Shown here: in pieces, positions 45,214-53,335 of the stretch
Position numbering within the stretch: position 1 is the stretch's first letter
How the letters are laid out: each line of letters begins with the position of its first letter
Origin: DYJB01 sp963777165
Lineage (GTDB): Bacteria > Chloroflexota > Anaerolineae > Anaerolineales > E44-bin32
Direction: 5' to 3'
Assembly: GCA_963777165.1 (NCBI GenBank)
Contig: CAVZPO010000026.1
Span: forward strand, 1-64,000
DNA: 64,000 bases
Notes under the pieces: generated by a model
Database searches by the model: none
Seen by the model: the letters and a program-made list of their open reading frames with translations, nothing else
What the model was told of the DNA's origin: nothing
Program-made: the position numbers and the translations under genes

Positions 45214-45863
45214 GTCGGAGAGTGGGTAGCCGCGCCAGCGACGCGATGCCGATGGTGGATGCGGTGTATGGCGCCGAGCCGAAGGCGGAATGGGCGGCGG
45301 CGGCACAGGCGCGCTTGCGCGGAACCCTGGCCTCCCAGGTCCCGCAGGTGTTCTACGATGTTCTTCCGCGGTCTCCGATCGGGCGCGTGTGTGTTGCCGC
45401 CAGCGAGCGCGGCGTGATCGCCCTGGAGTTCGGGCCGGGCGAGCAGGATTTCGTGGCGCGATTGGAGCGCCGAACGCGTACGGGCGTGCGCCGATCGGCC
45501 GGCCCCGTCGGGCAGGCTATGCGCCAGCTGGAGGAATATCTGACCGGGGCGCGCACCCGATTCGATCTGCCGATCGATTTGAGCTGGACCAGTGCCTTTC
45601 AACGCCAGGTCTTGCAGGCGGCGCTGACGATCCCACGCGGGCAGACCCGTACCTATCACCAGGTAGCCCGCGGGATCGGCCGGCCGACGGCCGCCCGGGC
45701 GGTCGGGCAAGCCCTGGGGCACAACCCGCTGCCGATCATCATCCCGTGCCACCGCGTCCTGGGCGCCGACGGCTCGCTGCACGGCTACTCGGGCGGGAAG
45801 GGTCTCACCACCAAGGCCTGGCTGCTCCGCCTGGAGGGCGCCCACCTTGCCGCGCTTGCGTAA
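45210..45863 (+). CDS. ogt: Methylated-DNA--protein-cysteine methyltransferase (Ogt) with N-terminal extension
   Basis: 217 residues. The C-terminal domain carries 'TIPRGQTRTYHQVARGIGRPTAARAVGQALGHNPLPIIIPCHRVLG' with acceptor Cys180 in PCHR. It repairs O6-alkylguanine in DNA by irreversible alkyl transfer. The first about 45 residues ('MSRRVGSRASDAMPMVDAVYGAEPKAEW') precede the usual Ogt start ('VFYDVLPRSPIGRV') and match nothing I know; they may bind the sigma factor. Translationally coupled to the ECF sigma gene. Confidence 0.88.
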   Translation: MSRRVGSRASDAMPMVDAVYGAEPKAEWAAAAQARLRGTLASQVPQVFYDVLPRSPIGRVCVAASERGVIALEFGPGEQDFVARLERRTRTGVRRSAGPVGQAMRQLEEYLTGARTRFDLPIDLSWTSAFQRQVLQAALTIPRGQTRTYHQVARGIGRPTAARAVGQALGHNPLPIIIPCHRVLGADGSLHGYSGGKGLTTKAWLLRLEGAHLAALA

Positions 45864-45900
45864 CAAAATTAGAGAAAGAACGCACAATGCCTAATACCCG

Positions 45901-45929
45901 TTGACAACTACATCAATACGCCTTATGCT
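45901..45929 (+). promoter_or_regulatory. Consensus promoter of the DUF2917-lrp operon
   Basis: TTGACA (45901-45906), 17-base spacer, TATGCT (45924-45929), in a noticeably AT-rich gap. The start ATG at 45968 has a strong ribosome binding site 'tgaggagg'. Confidence 0.75.
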
Positions 45930-45967
45930 GTTGTGCGACAGGAAGTTATCTCCTGAGGAGGAATGGT

Positions 45968-46240
45968 ATGCGTAACGGATCAGCGAACACGGGTTTTCTA
46001 CGCTTGATGTTGGTGAAGCGCGAGGCGTTCCGAGTTGGGGCGAGCTTCCGGGGCCTGCGGGTCCGCTCAGGGCGGGCGTGGGTGACGCTGGGCGGCCGCG
46101 ATCTGACGCTCCCGCGCGGCCAGACGATGGCGCTGGATTCGAAGGCCGGCCCGGCGGTTGTTTCATCGCTGGGCCAGGTGCCGCTGGTCATCGAGCTCCT
46201 GGGTGACGTGCCGGCTGGCGTGGCGAGCGACACCGAATGA
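45968..46240 (+). CDS. DUF2917-like small protein
   Basis: 90 residues. The core 'LRVRSGRAWVTLGGRDLTLPRGQTMALDSK' resembles DUF2917 proteins, a short beta-rich domain of unknown function. No membrane segment or signal peptide. Its stop overlaps the start of the Lrp-type gene (ATGA). Strong promoter and ribosome binding site suggest high expression. Confidence 0.6.
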   Translation: MRNGSANTGFLRLMLVKREAFRVGASFRGLRVRSGRAWVTLGGRDLTLPRGQTMALDSKAGPAVVSSLGQVPLVIELLGDVPAGVASDTE

Positions 46241-46746
46241 GCGTTGCGCTCGACGACACCGACCGGCTCATCCTGGACCTGCTGCAGCACGACGCGCGCA
46301 TGACCAACGCCGCCATCGCCGCCCAAGTCGGCCTGGCGGGGCCGTCGGTGTTCGAGCGCATCCGCAAGCTGGAGCAGCGAGGCGTGATCCGCAACTACAC
46401 CGTCACCCTCGATCCGGCGGCACTCGGGAGACCGATGACCGCCTTCATCCGCATCACGGCGGCGTTCGACGAACGTTACGAGACCGGGCTTCAGGCAATC
46501 AGCCAGGACCCGGAGGTGCTCGAGTGCTACAACGTCGCCGGCGAGGACTGCTTCATCTTGAAGACTCAGTGCGGCAGCCCGAGCGATCTGGAAGCCCTGC
46601 TGGGGCGTATCCGCAGTCGGATGACGGTCCTGCGCAGCGTCACGATGATCGCTTTGTCGGCGCTCAAGGAGCATGGACCGATCCAGGTCGCGGCGAGTCC
46701 CTTGCAGAGCCCGGTGCGGCCGGCGCGCGAGCGGAAAGCCCGCTGA
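46237..46746 (+). CDS. Lrp/AsnC-family transcriptional regulator
   Basis: 169 residues. The N-terminal helix-turn-helix 'DTDRLILDLLQHDARMTNAAIAAQVGLAGPSVFERIRKLEQRGVI' is classic Lrp; the C-terminal RAM domain runs from 'TAFIRITAAF' to about residue 145. The ligand is unknown. Downstream is an EamA exporter, so control of amino-acid export is plausible but unproven. Confidence 0.88.
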   Translation: MSVALDDTDRLILDLLQHDARMTNAAIAAQVGLAGPSVFERIRKLEQRGVIRNYTVTLDPAALGRPMTAFIRITAAFDERYETGLQAISQDPEVLECYNVAGEDCFILKTQCGSPSDLEALLGRIRSRMTVLRSVTMIALSALKEHGPIQVAASPLQSPVRPARERKAR

Positions 46747-46767
46747 GGCGGGCGGGGCAGGTGAGGT

Positions 46768-47670
46768 ATGAAGCCGAGAGAGTGGGTGGTTTTCTTTGCG
46801 CTGGGGTTGATCTGGGGGTCGTCGTTCCTGTGGATCAAGATCGCCGTGCAGGAAGTCGATCCGTTCACGTTGGTGAGCTGGCGCCTGCTGTTCGGAACGC
46901 TGGGGATGGTGGTGGTGATTGCGCTGCGGCGGCCTCCGTTTCCGCGCGGCTGGCGTAGTTGGGCGGCGCTGGCGGTGCTCGGGATCATCAACACGGCACT
47001 GCCGTTCGTGTTGATCTCCTGGGGCGAAAAGAGCATCGACTCGGCCGTGGCCGCGGTGCTGAACAGCACCGTACCGTTGTTTACGCTGGTCATCGCCCAC
47101 TTGTTCTTGCACGATGAGCCGATCACGGCCCGCAAGGCAGTGGGACTGTTGATCGGGTTTGCCGGCGTGCTGGTCCTGATGGCGCGTGACCTGGAGATCG
47201 GGAGCCTGCGCGTCGGTGTGCTGGGTCAGGCCGCGGTTCTTCTGGCGGCGGTGTCGTATGCCTCAGCCTCGGTGTTTGCCCGACGGACGATGCGTGAAGT
47301 GTCGCCGCTGGTCCAGGCGTTCGTGCCGATGGCCTTCGCCGACGCGGTCGTGTGGTCGATCGCCACACAGGTCGGAGAGCCCGGGCGGCTTCCGGCGCTG
47401 CCGATCACGTGGGTGGCGCTGCTCTGGCTCGGGCTCCTCGGATCGTGTGTCGCCTACCTTCTGTATTACCACTTGCTGCACTCCGTTGGGGCCACGCGGG
47501 CCGTGATGGTCACCTACGTATTCCCGGTGGTCGGCGTGGGGCTCGGGGTCTTGTTCCTCAACGAACTTACGGACTGGCACTTGCTGGCGGGTGCAGTGCT
47601 GGTGATCGCGAGCATCGCCGTGGTCAACTGGAAGCCGAAAGTGGCGCTGGCCCCGGCGCCGGCCGATTGA
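46768..47670 (+). CDS. EamA/DMT-family transporter
   Basis: 300 residues, ten helices in two EamA repeats ('GLIWGSSFLWIKIAVQEVDPFTLVSWRLLFG' and 'VLLAAVSYASASVFARRTM'). It is probably an amino acid or metabolite exporter. The gap to the Lrp-type gene is 21 bases. Confidence 0.85.
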   Translation: MKPREWVVFFALGLIWGSSFLWIKIAVQEVDPFTLVSWRLLFGTLGMVVVIALRRPPFPRGWRSWAALAVLGIINTALPFVLISWGEKSIDSAVAAVLNSTVPLFTLVIAHLFLHDEPITARKAVGLLIGFAGVLVLMARDLEIGSLRVGVLGQAAVLLAAVSYASASVFARRTMREVSPLVQAFVPMAFADAVVWSIATQVGEPGRLPALPITWVALLWLGLLGSCVAYLLYYHLLHSVGATRAVMVTYVFPVVGVGLGVLFLNELTDWHLLAGAVLVIASIAVVNWKPKVALAPAPAD

Positions 47671-47726
47671 CGACCCGGGCGGACCGGTGGCGAGCCTACC
47701 TGTAGGTCGTACCTACCGACACGGCA

Positions 47727-47755
47727 TTGACAACCCCGTCCGGGGGCAGGATAAT
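47727..47755 (+). promoter_or_regulatory. Promoter of the pheS T-box leader
   Basis: TTGACA (47727-47732), 17-base spacer, GATAAT (47750-47755). The T-box stem I starts about 28 bases downstream. Confidence 0.7.
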
Positions 47756-47779
47756 GCGACCACAAGTGCATAGCGGCGA

Positions 47780-48045
47780 CGACGGAGGAAAGTAGGCGGG
47801 TGGAGCTCGCCAGGGAGGCCGGGGCGCGACTGCAACCCCGGCTCGAAGGAAGCCCGTCGAAGTTCCCTCCTGAGCCGCCCGGGTGAACGCCCAGTCCAGG
47901 GCCAGTAGTCCGGGCCGGTCCCCAACCGTTAACCTGGGAGCCGATCGCACCACGCTGTCGGCGCCGAGTGGTCCCCGTGGGGGGACTAACGAGGGTGGTA
48001 CCACGGGCTGGCTCCCGTCCCTTGCTGGGCGGGAGCGTTTGTTTG
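47780..48045 (+). ncRNA. T-box riboswitch (tRNA-Phe) controlling pheST
   Basis: All landmarks are visible. The stem I specifier loop is formed by GGAGG (47784-47788)-AAAGTA-GGCGGG on the 5' side, with the AGTA motif at 47791-47794. On the 3' side CCCGTC-GAAG-TTC-CCTCC puts specifier TTC (Phe codon) at 47863-47865. The conserved T-box core 'AGGGTGGTACCACG' is at 47992-48005, and the terminator GCTCCCGTCC (48011-48020) / GGGCGGGAGC (48027-48036), followed by 'gtttgttt'. Uncharged tRNA-Phe would stabilise the antiterminator and let transcription reach pheS, which starts at 48063. Confidence 0.92.
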
Positions 48046-48062
48046 CCGGGAAGGAGTGGCTG

Positions 48063-49088
48063 ATGCTGGAACGCTTGGACGATCTGGAACGCGAAGGGCT
48101 GCGGGACCTGGAGCAGGCAACGGACGAGGAGGGGCTGCAGGCCTGGAAGGTGAAGTACCTCGGCCGCTCGGCGGAACTCGGTCGGATTCTGGACGGGCTG
48201 CGCACGGTCTCCAAGGAAGAACGCCCGGCGCTGGGCAAGCGGGCCAATCAGGTGAAGCAGGCATTCGAGGCGGCGCTGGAGGTTCGGCAGCAGCGGCAAG
48301 CCTCGGCGCGTCTGACGCAGGTGCTTCAAACCGAGCGCATCGACATGACCCTCCCCGGCCGGCGGCTGACCTGCGGCCGGCTGCACCCGGCGACGCAGAC
48401 GCTGCGGCAGATCGTCGCCATCTGGGCCGAGATGGGCTTCCAGGTCTACCGCTCACGCGATGTCGAGACCGAGGCCTACAACTTCGAGCTGCTCAACATC
48501 CCGGCGCATCATCCGGCGCGCGACATGTGGGACACGTTCTACACGACCACGCCCGGTGTCGTGCTGCGAACGCACACCTCGCCGGGTCAGATCCACGTCA
48601 TGCGCGAGCGGTCGCCGGAGCCGATCCGCGTCGTCCTGCCCGGGATGTGCTACCGCTACGAGCAAGTCTCGGCGCGCTCGGAGATCCAGTTCAACCAGAT
48701 CGAGGGGCTGGCCGTCGGGCGCAACATCACTTTCGGAGACCTGAAGGGCACGCTGACGGCGTTCGCCCGACGGATGTTCGGCCAGCAAGTCCGGACGCGA
48801 TTCCGCGCCTCGCACTTTCCGTTCACCGAGCCCTCGGCGGAGATGGACGTCGAGTGCTTCGTGTGTTCCGGCACCGGCTGCCCGGTGTGCAAGATGACCG
48901 GCTGGCTGGAGATCCTGGGCAGCGGGATGGTGCACCCGACGGTGCTGGCCAACGGAGGGTACGACCCGGAGGAGTTTTCCGGCTTCGCCTTCGGGATGGG
49001 TCCGGAACGGATCACGATGCTCAAACACCGGATCGAGGACATTCGCGCCTTCTGGGCCAATGACCTGCGGTTCCTGGAGCAGTTTTAG
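48063..49088 (+). CDS. pheS: Phenylalanine--tRNA ligase alpha subunit
   Basis: 341 residues from ATG 48063 with 'gaaggag' upstream; the longer open frame overlaps the T-box and is rejected. Class II landmarks: 'HPATQTLRQIVAIWAEMGF', motif 2 region 'VVLRTHTSPGQIHVM' and 'RVVLPGMCYRYEQVSARSEIQFNQIEGL', and motif 3 'GFAFGMGPERITMLKHRI'. A zinc-type 'CFVCSGTGCPVC' precedes 'WLEILGSGMVHP', as in several bacterial PheS. It charges tRNA-Phe with PheT. Confidence 0.95.
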   Translation: MLERLDDLEREGLRDLEQATDEEGLQAWKVKYLGRSAELGRILDGLRTVSKEERPALGKRANQVKQAFEAALEVRQQRQASARLTQVLQTERIDMTLPGRRLTCGRLHPATQTLRQIVAIWAEMGFQVYRSRDVETEAYNFELLNIPAHHPARDMWDTFYTTTPGVVLRTHTSPGQIHVMRERSPEPIRVVLPGMCYRYEQVSARSEIQFNQIEGLAVGRNITFGDLKGTLTAFARRMFGQQVRTRFRASHFPFTEPSAEMDVECFVCSGTGCPVCKMTGWLEILGSGMVHPTVLANGGYDPEEFSGFAFGMGPERITMLKHRIEDIRAFWANDLRFLEQF

Positions 49089-49100
49089 GCGGAGGTCATG

Positions 49101-49502
49101 ATGAGTGAACCGCGTTCCACCCCCGATGAGTTGGGCGATGAACTGCGCGCCCTGGGCGCCAACCTGCGGGATATGCTGCAGGCCGCCTGGGAAAGCGACG
49201 AGCGCAAGCGCGCCCTGCAGGAGATCGAGACCGGCCTCGAGGATCTGGCGCGTACCCTTCGGTCGGCAGGACAGGAATTCTCGGCCAGCCCAACCGGGCA
49301 GCGCTTGAAGGCCGACGTGCACGACCTGCATGAGCGCCTGCGGACGCGCCAGGTGGACGTGCGGGTGCGCGACGAACTCCTGGCCGCGCTGCGGCGTGTG
49401 AACGACGAGTTGGGCAAAGCCGCCAAGGCGTGGTCGTCCGAGCGCGGGGAGGCCTCGAAACCCGAACCGGACGCCGGCGCGTCGGGGGAGGGAGCGCCAT
49501 GA
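49101..49502 (+). CDS. Small coiled-coil protein between pheS and pheT
   Basis: About 133 residues; the start is ATG 49098 or 49101 (tandem ATGs). The sequence is strongly helical and charged, with heptad-like patterns ('LRDMLQAAWESDERKRALQEIETGLEDLARTL') and a Pro/Ser-rich tail. No domain is recognised. Its stop overlaps the pheT start (ATGA), so it is made with the synthetase subunits. Insertion of an extra gene here is unusual; no role is known. Confidence 0.75.
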   Translation: MSEPRSTPDELGDELRALGANLRDMLQAAWESDERKRALQEIETGLEDLARTLRSAGQEFSASPTGQRLKADVHDLHERLRTRQVDVRVRDELLAALRRVNDELGKAAKAWSSERGEASKPEPDAGASGEGAP

Positions 49503-52039
49503 AAGTACCACTCTCCTGGCTCAAGGACTTCGTCGACCTGACGCCGGACATCCCCGAGCTGGCCCATCGCCTGACGCTGGCTGGATTGGAGGTCGAGGAG
49601 ATTCGCTTCGTCGGCCTGCCGATCCCGCCGGGGCGTGCGCACGGGCTGCACGAGACCAAGGTGACCGGCCTGAGCTGGGATCCGGAGACGATCGTGGTGG
49701 GCGAGGTGCTGGAGGTGATGCCCCACCCGAATGCCGACCGCCTGGTGCTCTGCCGCCTGAACGACGGCGTGCGTGAGCATACCGTCCTGACCGGCGCACC
49801 GAATCTCTTTCCGTTCAAGGGGCAAGGCCCACTCCCGATGCCGCTCAAGGTGGCCTACGCGCGGGAGGGTGCCCGCCTGTACGACGGGCACAAGCCGGGC
49901 TCCGAACTGATGACGCTCAAGCGCAGCAAGATCCGGGGCGTGGAGTCCTACTCGATGGCCTGCTCCGAGAAGGAGCTGGGCATCTCCGACGAGCATGAGG
50001 GCATCATCCTGCTGGATGCCGAGGCGCCGGTGGGCACGCCGCTGGCCGACTACATGGGCGACGCGGTTCTCGAGATCAACATCACGCCGAACATGGCGCG
50101 CAACGCCAACATCCTGGGCATGGCGCGCGAGGCGGCCGCGCTCACCGGTGCGGCGCTCAAGCCGCCGTCGTATGATGTCGTCTGGACAGGCGCCCCGATC
50201 GCCGGCCGCGTGACGCTCGCCATCCAGGACCCCGAGCTGAACCCACGCTTCGTCCTGGGGCTGATCGAGGGCGTGACGATCGGCGACAGCCCGTACTGGG
50301 TACAGCGCCGGCTGCGGCTGGCGGGAATGCGGCCGATCAACGCCGTCGTCGACGCCACCAACTACGTAATGCTCGAGATCGGCGAGCCGCTGCACGCCTT
50401 CGATTTCGACGTCCTGCGGCGACGGGCGGGCGGGAAGGCGCCGGCCCTGCTCACGCGGCTGCCGGTGCCGGGCGAACGACTGACGACGCTCGACGGCATC
50501 GAGCGAACTCTGAACGATTTCAATGTGCTGGTGGCCGACTCTGCCGGCGCGCTGTCGATCGCCGGGGTGATGGGAGGCGCCGAGTCGGAGGTCAGCGCGG
50601 CGACGCGCAACGTGCTGCTCGAGGGCGCCGCCTGGAACTTCATCAACATCCGGCGCACGCTGGCGGCGCATGGCCTGGCGTCCGAGGCGGGCTACCGCTT
50701 CTCGCGTGGTGTCCACCCGGCGATGGCCGAACGCGGCGTCCGCCGCGGGCTGGCCCTGATGCAGCGCCTGTCGGGAGGCACGGTGGCCGAGGGGCTCGTG
50801 GACGTCTACCCGCAGCCAGCCGAAGCCGCCATCGTCGAGATCACACCGCGAGACACGCTGCGCTGGCTGGGGATCAGCCTCGAGCCTGTGGTGATCGCCG
50901 AACTGCTGCGCAAGCTCGAGTTCGGCGTGACCGTCGACGGCGGGTCGGTGCGTGTGCGCGTGCCCGATCACCGACTCGATATCGGCACGGGCATCGCCGG
51001 CAAGGCCGACCTGATGGAGGAGATCGCCAGACTGTACGGCTACGATCGCATCCCGGAGACGATGATCAACGATCCGCTGCCTCCGCAGCATGGAAACGCG
51101 GCCCTCGAACGCGAGGAGCTGGTGCGGGACGTGCTGGTCCGGCTGGGACTGCAGGAGGTGATCACCTACCGTCTGACGTCGGCCGAACGCGAGGCGCGCC
51201 GCCTGCCCGACGGGACACCGGCGGATCCGATGCCATACCTGCGTCTGGCCAATCCGATGGTCAGCGACCGGGTCGTGATGCGCCACAGCCTGCTGGCCAG
51301 TGTCCTGGAAGTCGTCGAACGCAACGCCCGGGTACGCGATCGGCTGGCGGTCTTTGAGATCGGCCCGATCTTCCTGGCGGCCGAGGACGAGCCGCTGCCG
51401 CGCGAGGCCTCCCGCCTGGCGATGGTGCTCTCCGGCCGACGCGAGGCGGCATGGTGGCAGGCCGGCGAGTCGTCGATGATCGACGTCTACGACCTGAAGG
51501 GCGTAGTGGAGACTCTGTTCCTGGCGCTGCATGTCCCCGCGGCGCAATTTGAGGTCGGCGAACATCCTTCCTTTCACCCGGGGAAATGCGCGCGGGTGGT
51601 CGTGGCGGGCGTGGCGCTCGGAGTTGTGGGAGAGCTGCACCCCAGCCTGCGGCAAACCTACGATCTGCCCGAGGCGCCGGTCGTCGCCGCGGATCTCGAT
51701 CTGGAAGCGCTGCTCGGACTGGTGCCGGCGCGACGCGCCGTGACGCCGACTCCAGCGTTCCCGCCGGTGCTCGAGGATCTGGCGATCGTGGTGGAGGAAG
51801 CCGTGCCCGCGGAGAGCGTCGAGGCGGTCGTGCGCCAGGCCGGCGGTGCGCTGCTGTCGGAGGTGCGGCTGTTCGACCTGTATCGCGGCGAAGCCATCGG
51901 TGCGGGCAGGAAGAGCCTGGCCTACGCGCTCACCTACCAGGCGGCGGACCGGACGCTGACCGACGCGGAGGTTGCCGCGCAGCGCAAGGCCATCGTGCGC
52001 GCCCTGGCGGAGAAGCTCGGCGCGCAACTGCGCGCCTGA
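49499..52039 (+). CDS. pheT: Phenylalanine--tRNA ligase beta subunit
   Basis: 846 residues from ATG 49499. Domains in order: N-terminal 'MKVPLSWLKDFVDL', tRNA-binding EMAP-like region (about 65-175, 'VVGEVLEVMPHPNADRLVLCRL'), B3/B4 editing ('LGIS..EGIILLD', 'GMRPINAVVDATNYVMLEIGEPLHAFD'), B5, catalytic-like core, and the C-terminal FDX-ACB anticodon domain ('PPVLEDLAIVVEEAVPAESVEAVVRQAGG'). Start and length are normal. Confidence 0.95.
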   Translation: MKVPLSWLKDFVDLTPDIPELAHRLTLAGLEVEEIRFVGLPIPPGRAHGLHETKVTGLSWDPETIVVGEVLEVMPHPNADRLVLCRLNDGVREHTVLTGAPNLFPFKGQGPLPMPLKVAYAREGARLYDGHKPGSELMTLKRSKIRGVESYSMACSEKELGISDEHEGIILLDAEAPVGTPLADYMGDAVLEINITPNMARNANILGMAREAAALTGAALKPPSYDVVWTGAPIAGRVTLAIQDPELNPRFVLGLIEGVTIGDSPYWVQRRLRLAGMRPINAVVDATNYVMLEIGEPLHAFDFDVLRRRAGGKAPALLTRLPVPGERLTTLDGIERTLNDFNVLVADSAGALSIAGVMGGAESEVSAATRNVLLEGAAWNFINIRRTLAAHGLASEAGYRFSRGVHPAMAERGVRRGLALMQRLSGGTVAEGLVDVYPQPAEAAIVEITPRDTLRWLGISLEPVVIAELLRKLEFGVTVDGGSVRVRVPDHRLDIGTGIAGKADLMEEIARLYGYDRIPETMINDPLPPQHGNAALEREELVRDVLVRLGLQEVITYRLTSAEREARRLPDGTPADPMPYLRLANPMVSDRVVMRHSLLASVLEVVERNARVRDRLAVFEIGPIFLAAEDEPLPREASRLAMVLSGRREAAWWQAGESSMIDVYDLKGVVETLFLALHVPAAQFEVGEHPSFHPGKCARVVVAGVALGVVGELHPSLRQTYDLPEAPVVAADLDLEALLGLVPARRAVTPTPAFPPVLEDLAIVVEEAVPAESVEAVVRQAGGALLSEVRLFDLYRGEAIGAGRKSLAYALTYQAADRTLTDAEVAAQRKAIVRALAEKLGAQLRA

Positions 52040-52061
52040 GGCGGGTTCGCAGAACGGCAGC

Positions 52062-52082
52062 GGGGCGCACAGGTTGCGCCCC
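52062..52082 (+). terminator. Terminator hairpin after pheT
   Basis: GGGGCGCA (52062-52069), loop of 5, TGCGCCCC (52075-52082), then 'gtttgcg'. It also faces the convergent GAF gene. Confidence 0.65.
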
Positions 52083-52099
52083 GTTTGCGTAAGAAGGGT

Positions 52100-52723
52100 G
52101 AGGCTCAGGCCGCGCTGATGTTCATCCGCGGTCGCTTCGGCACGGCGCAGAGCGACCGAGGCGAGCAGGGCGACGACCAGAAGCAGGTCATGATCCTGCG
52201 GCAGGAACCCGCGGGCGCTCGCCTTGTTCAGCGCCTCGATGACCCCCAGCACGCGGTCTCCGTCCAGCAGCGGCACGCAGGCCAGGGTATGTGTCTCAAA
52301 GCCGAAAGTCTCATCGACGTCGGGAAAGAAGCGCGGGTCGGCATGCACGTCGTGGACGACCTGCGCCTGGCGGTTGGCAGCGACCCAGCCGGCGATGCCG
52401 CGGCCGGGGGGCAGGCGGTAGCCGCGCAAGCGCTCGCGTGCCTGCCCGCGGACGACGGCGAACACCAGCTCGTTCGTCTCCTCATCGAGCAGCAGAAGCG
52501 AGCCATCGCTGGCGCCGACGACGTCCAGGGCGGAGGCCAGCAGATCATCCATGAGCTGCAGAATGTCGACCCCGGGGTGAATGCGCTGGATGACATCGTG
52601 CAACGCATCCAACCCGCGGACCGCGCCGCGCAGGGAGGCCAACTCGTCCTTCAGGGCGCGGTTCTCGTCGCGCAGGCGAGCGGCTTCGAGCTGCAGGTTT
52701 CGCACGGCGTCCTGTGCGTCCAT
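52100..52723 (-). CDS. GAF-domain protein (true 3' end uncertain)
   Basis: From ATG 52723, an N-terminal coiled coil ('MDAQDAVRNLQLEAARLRDENRALKDELASLR', about 1-45), then a GAF domain: 'ILQLMDDLLASALDVVGASDGSLLLLDEETNELVFAVVRG', 'GRGIAGWVAANRQAQVVHDVHADPRF', 'THTLACVPLLDGDRVLGVIEALNK'. About 208 residues are convincing. The frame then runs on for a further 1000 codons antisense to pheT, which cannot be real; a lost stop or indel near 52100 is likely. It senses a small molecule or acts in signalling; no output domain is present. Confidence 0.75.
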
Positions 52724-52882
52724 GGGTCCTCCCGGGCCGAATCGATCGCCAGCGTGTCTGATGCTAGCATGACTCCGGAAGGCTGGCCAATGTTCCCCCG
52801 GCCCCCATACGCTGCCTCAGCGACGGCAGCCGCTGGCCGGGGGACGGCTGTGCTGCGAGTGGTCGGGGGAGCAAGCCCAGGG

Positions 52883-52916
52883 GAAAAAGGAAGGCGCCCC
52901 GTGTTAGCGGGGCGCC
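52883..52916 (-). terminator. Rho-independent terminator of csp
   Basis: On the minus strand GGCGCCCCG (52916-52908), loop of 6, CGGGGCGCC (52901-52893), then a T-rich 'ttcctttttc' tract (52892-52883). It is the best terminator in the window. Confidence 0.85.
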
Positions 52917-52940
52917 GGCTCGCAGTCAGGGTCGTGGACC

Positions 52941-53150
52941 TTAGACCGGCACGACGTTCGATGCCTGCAAGCCCTTGGGGCCGGACTCGACGCTGAACTC
53001 GACGGCCTGGCCCTCCTCGAGCTTGCGGTAGCCTTCGGCCTGGATGGCGGAGAAGTGGACAAACACGTCCTCTCCGTCGTCCCGGCCGATGAAGCCGTAG
53101 CCCTTGGTAGCATTGAACCACTTCACGGTGCCCTTGAACCTCTCGGTCAT
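52941..53150 (-). CDS. csp: Cold-shock domain protein (CspA family)
   Basis: 69 residues. 'GTVKWFNATKGYGFIGRD' carries RNP1 (KGYGFI), and 'DVFVHFSAIQ' carries RNP2. A single OB-fold RNA/DNA chaperone. It has a clear terminator downstream. Regulation may use the long 5' region before the divergent gene at 53336. Confidence 0.93.
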   Translation of the reverse strand: MTERFKGTVKWFNATKGYGFIGRDDGEDVFVHFSAIQAEGYRKLEEGQAVEFSVESGPKGLQASNVVPV

Positions 53151-53272
53151 GCTTGCTTGCCTCCTGCGGATGTCTTCGGCAGGCGCCGGTCAGCCGGGGA
53201 ACGCAAACACCGCCAGAGGCTTGCACCGGGCGGCGTAAGTGGACAACCGTGCTGTGACCACGTCCTGCACGG

Positions 53273-53292
53273 GGCGCATGGTATCATGCGCC
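53273..53292. promoter_or_regulatory. Palindromic element over a -10-like box
   Basis: GGCGCATG (53273-53280), GTAT, CATGCGCC (53285-53292): a perfect 8-bp inverted repeat that overlaps TATCAT (53282-53287) in the divergent csp / N-hydrolase region. Probably an operator. Confidence 0.45.
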
Positions 53293-53335
53293 GACGGCAA
53301 CGTCAAGAAGTACCCACGCCCACTGAGGTCCCCGG

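Noticed and set aside
47883..48062. N-terminal extension of PheS
   Set aside because: It overlaps the T-box antiterminator and terminator, and the family start is at 48063.
49085..52723. A 1212-codon open frame on the minus strand across pheT
   Set aside because: It lies antisense to the well-conserved pheT gene, and only its first 208 codons (the GAF protein) show a domain. The rest is a high-GC shadow.
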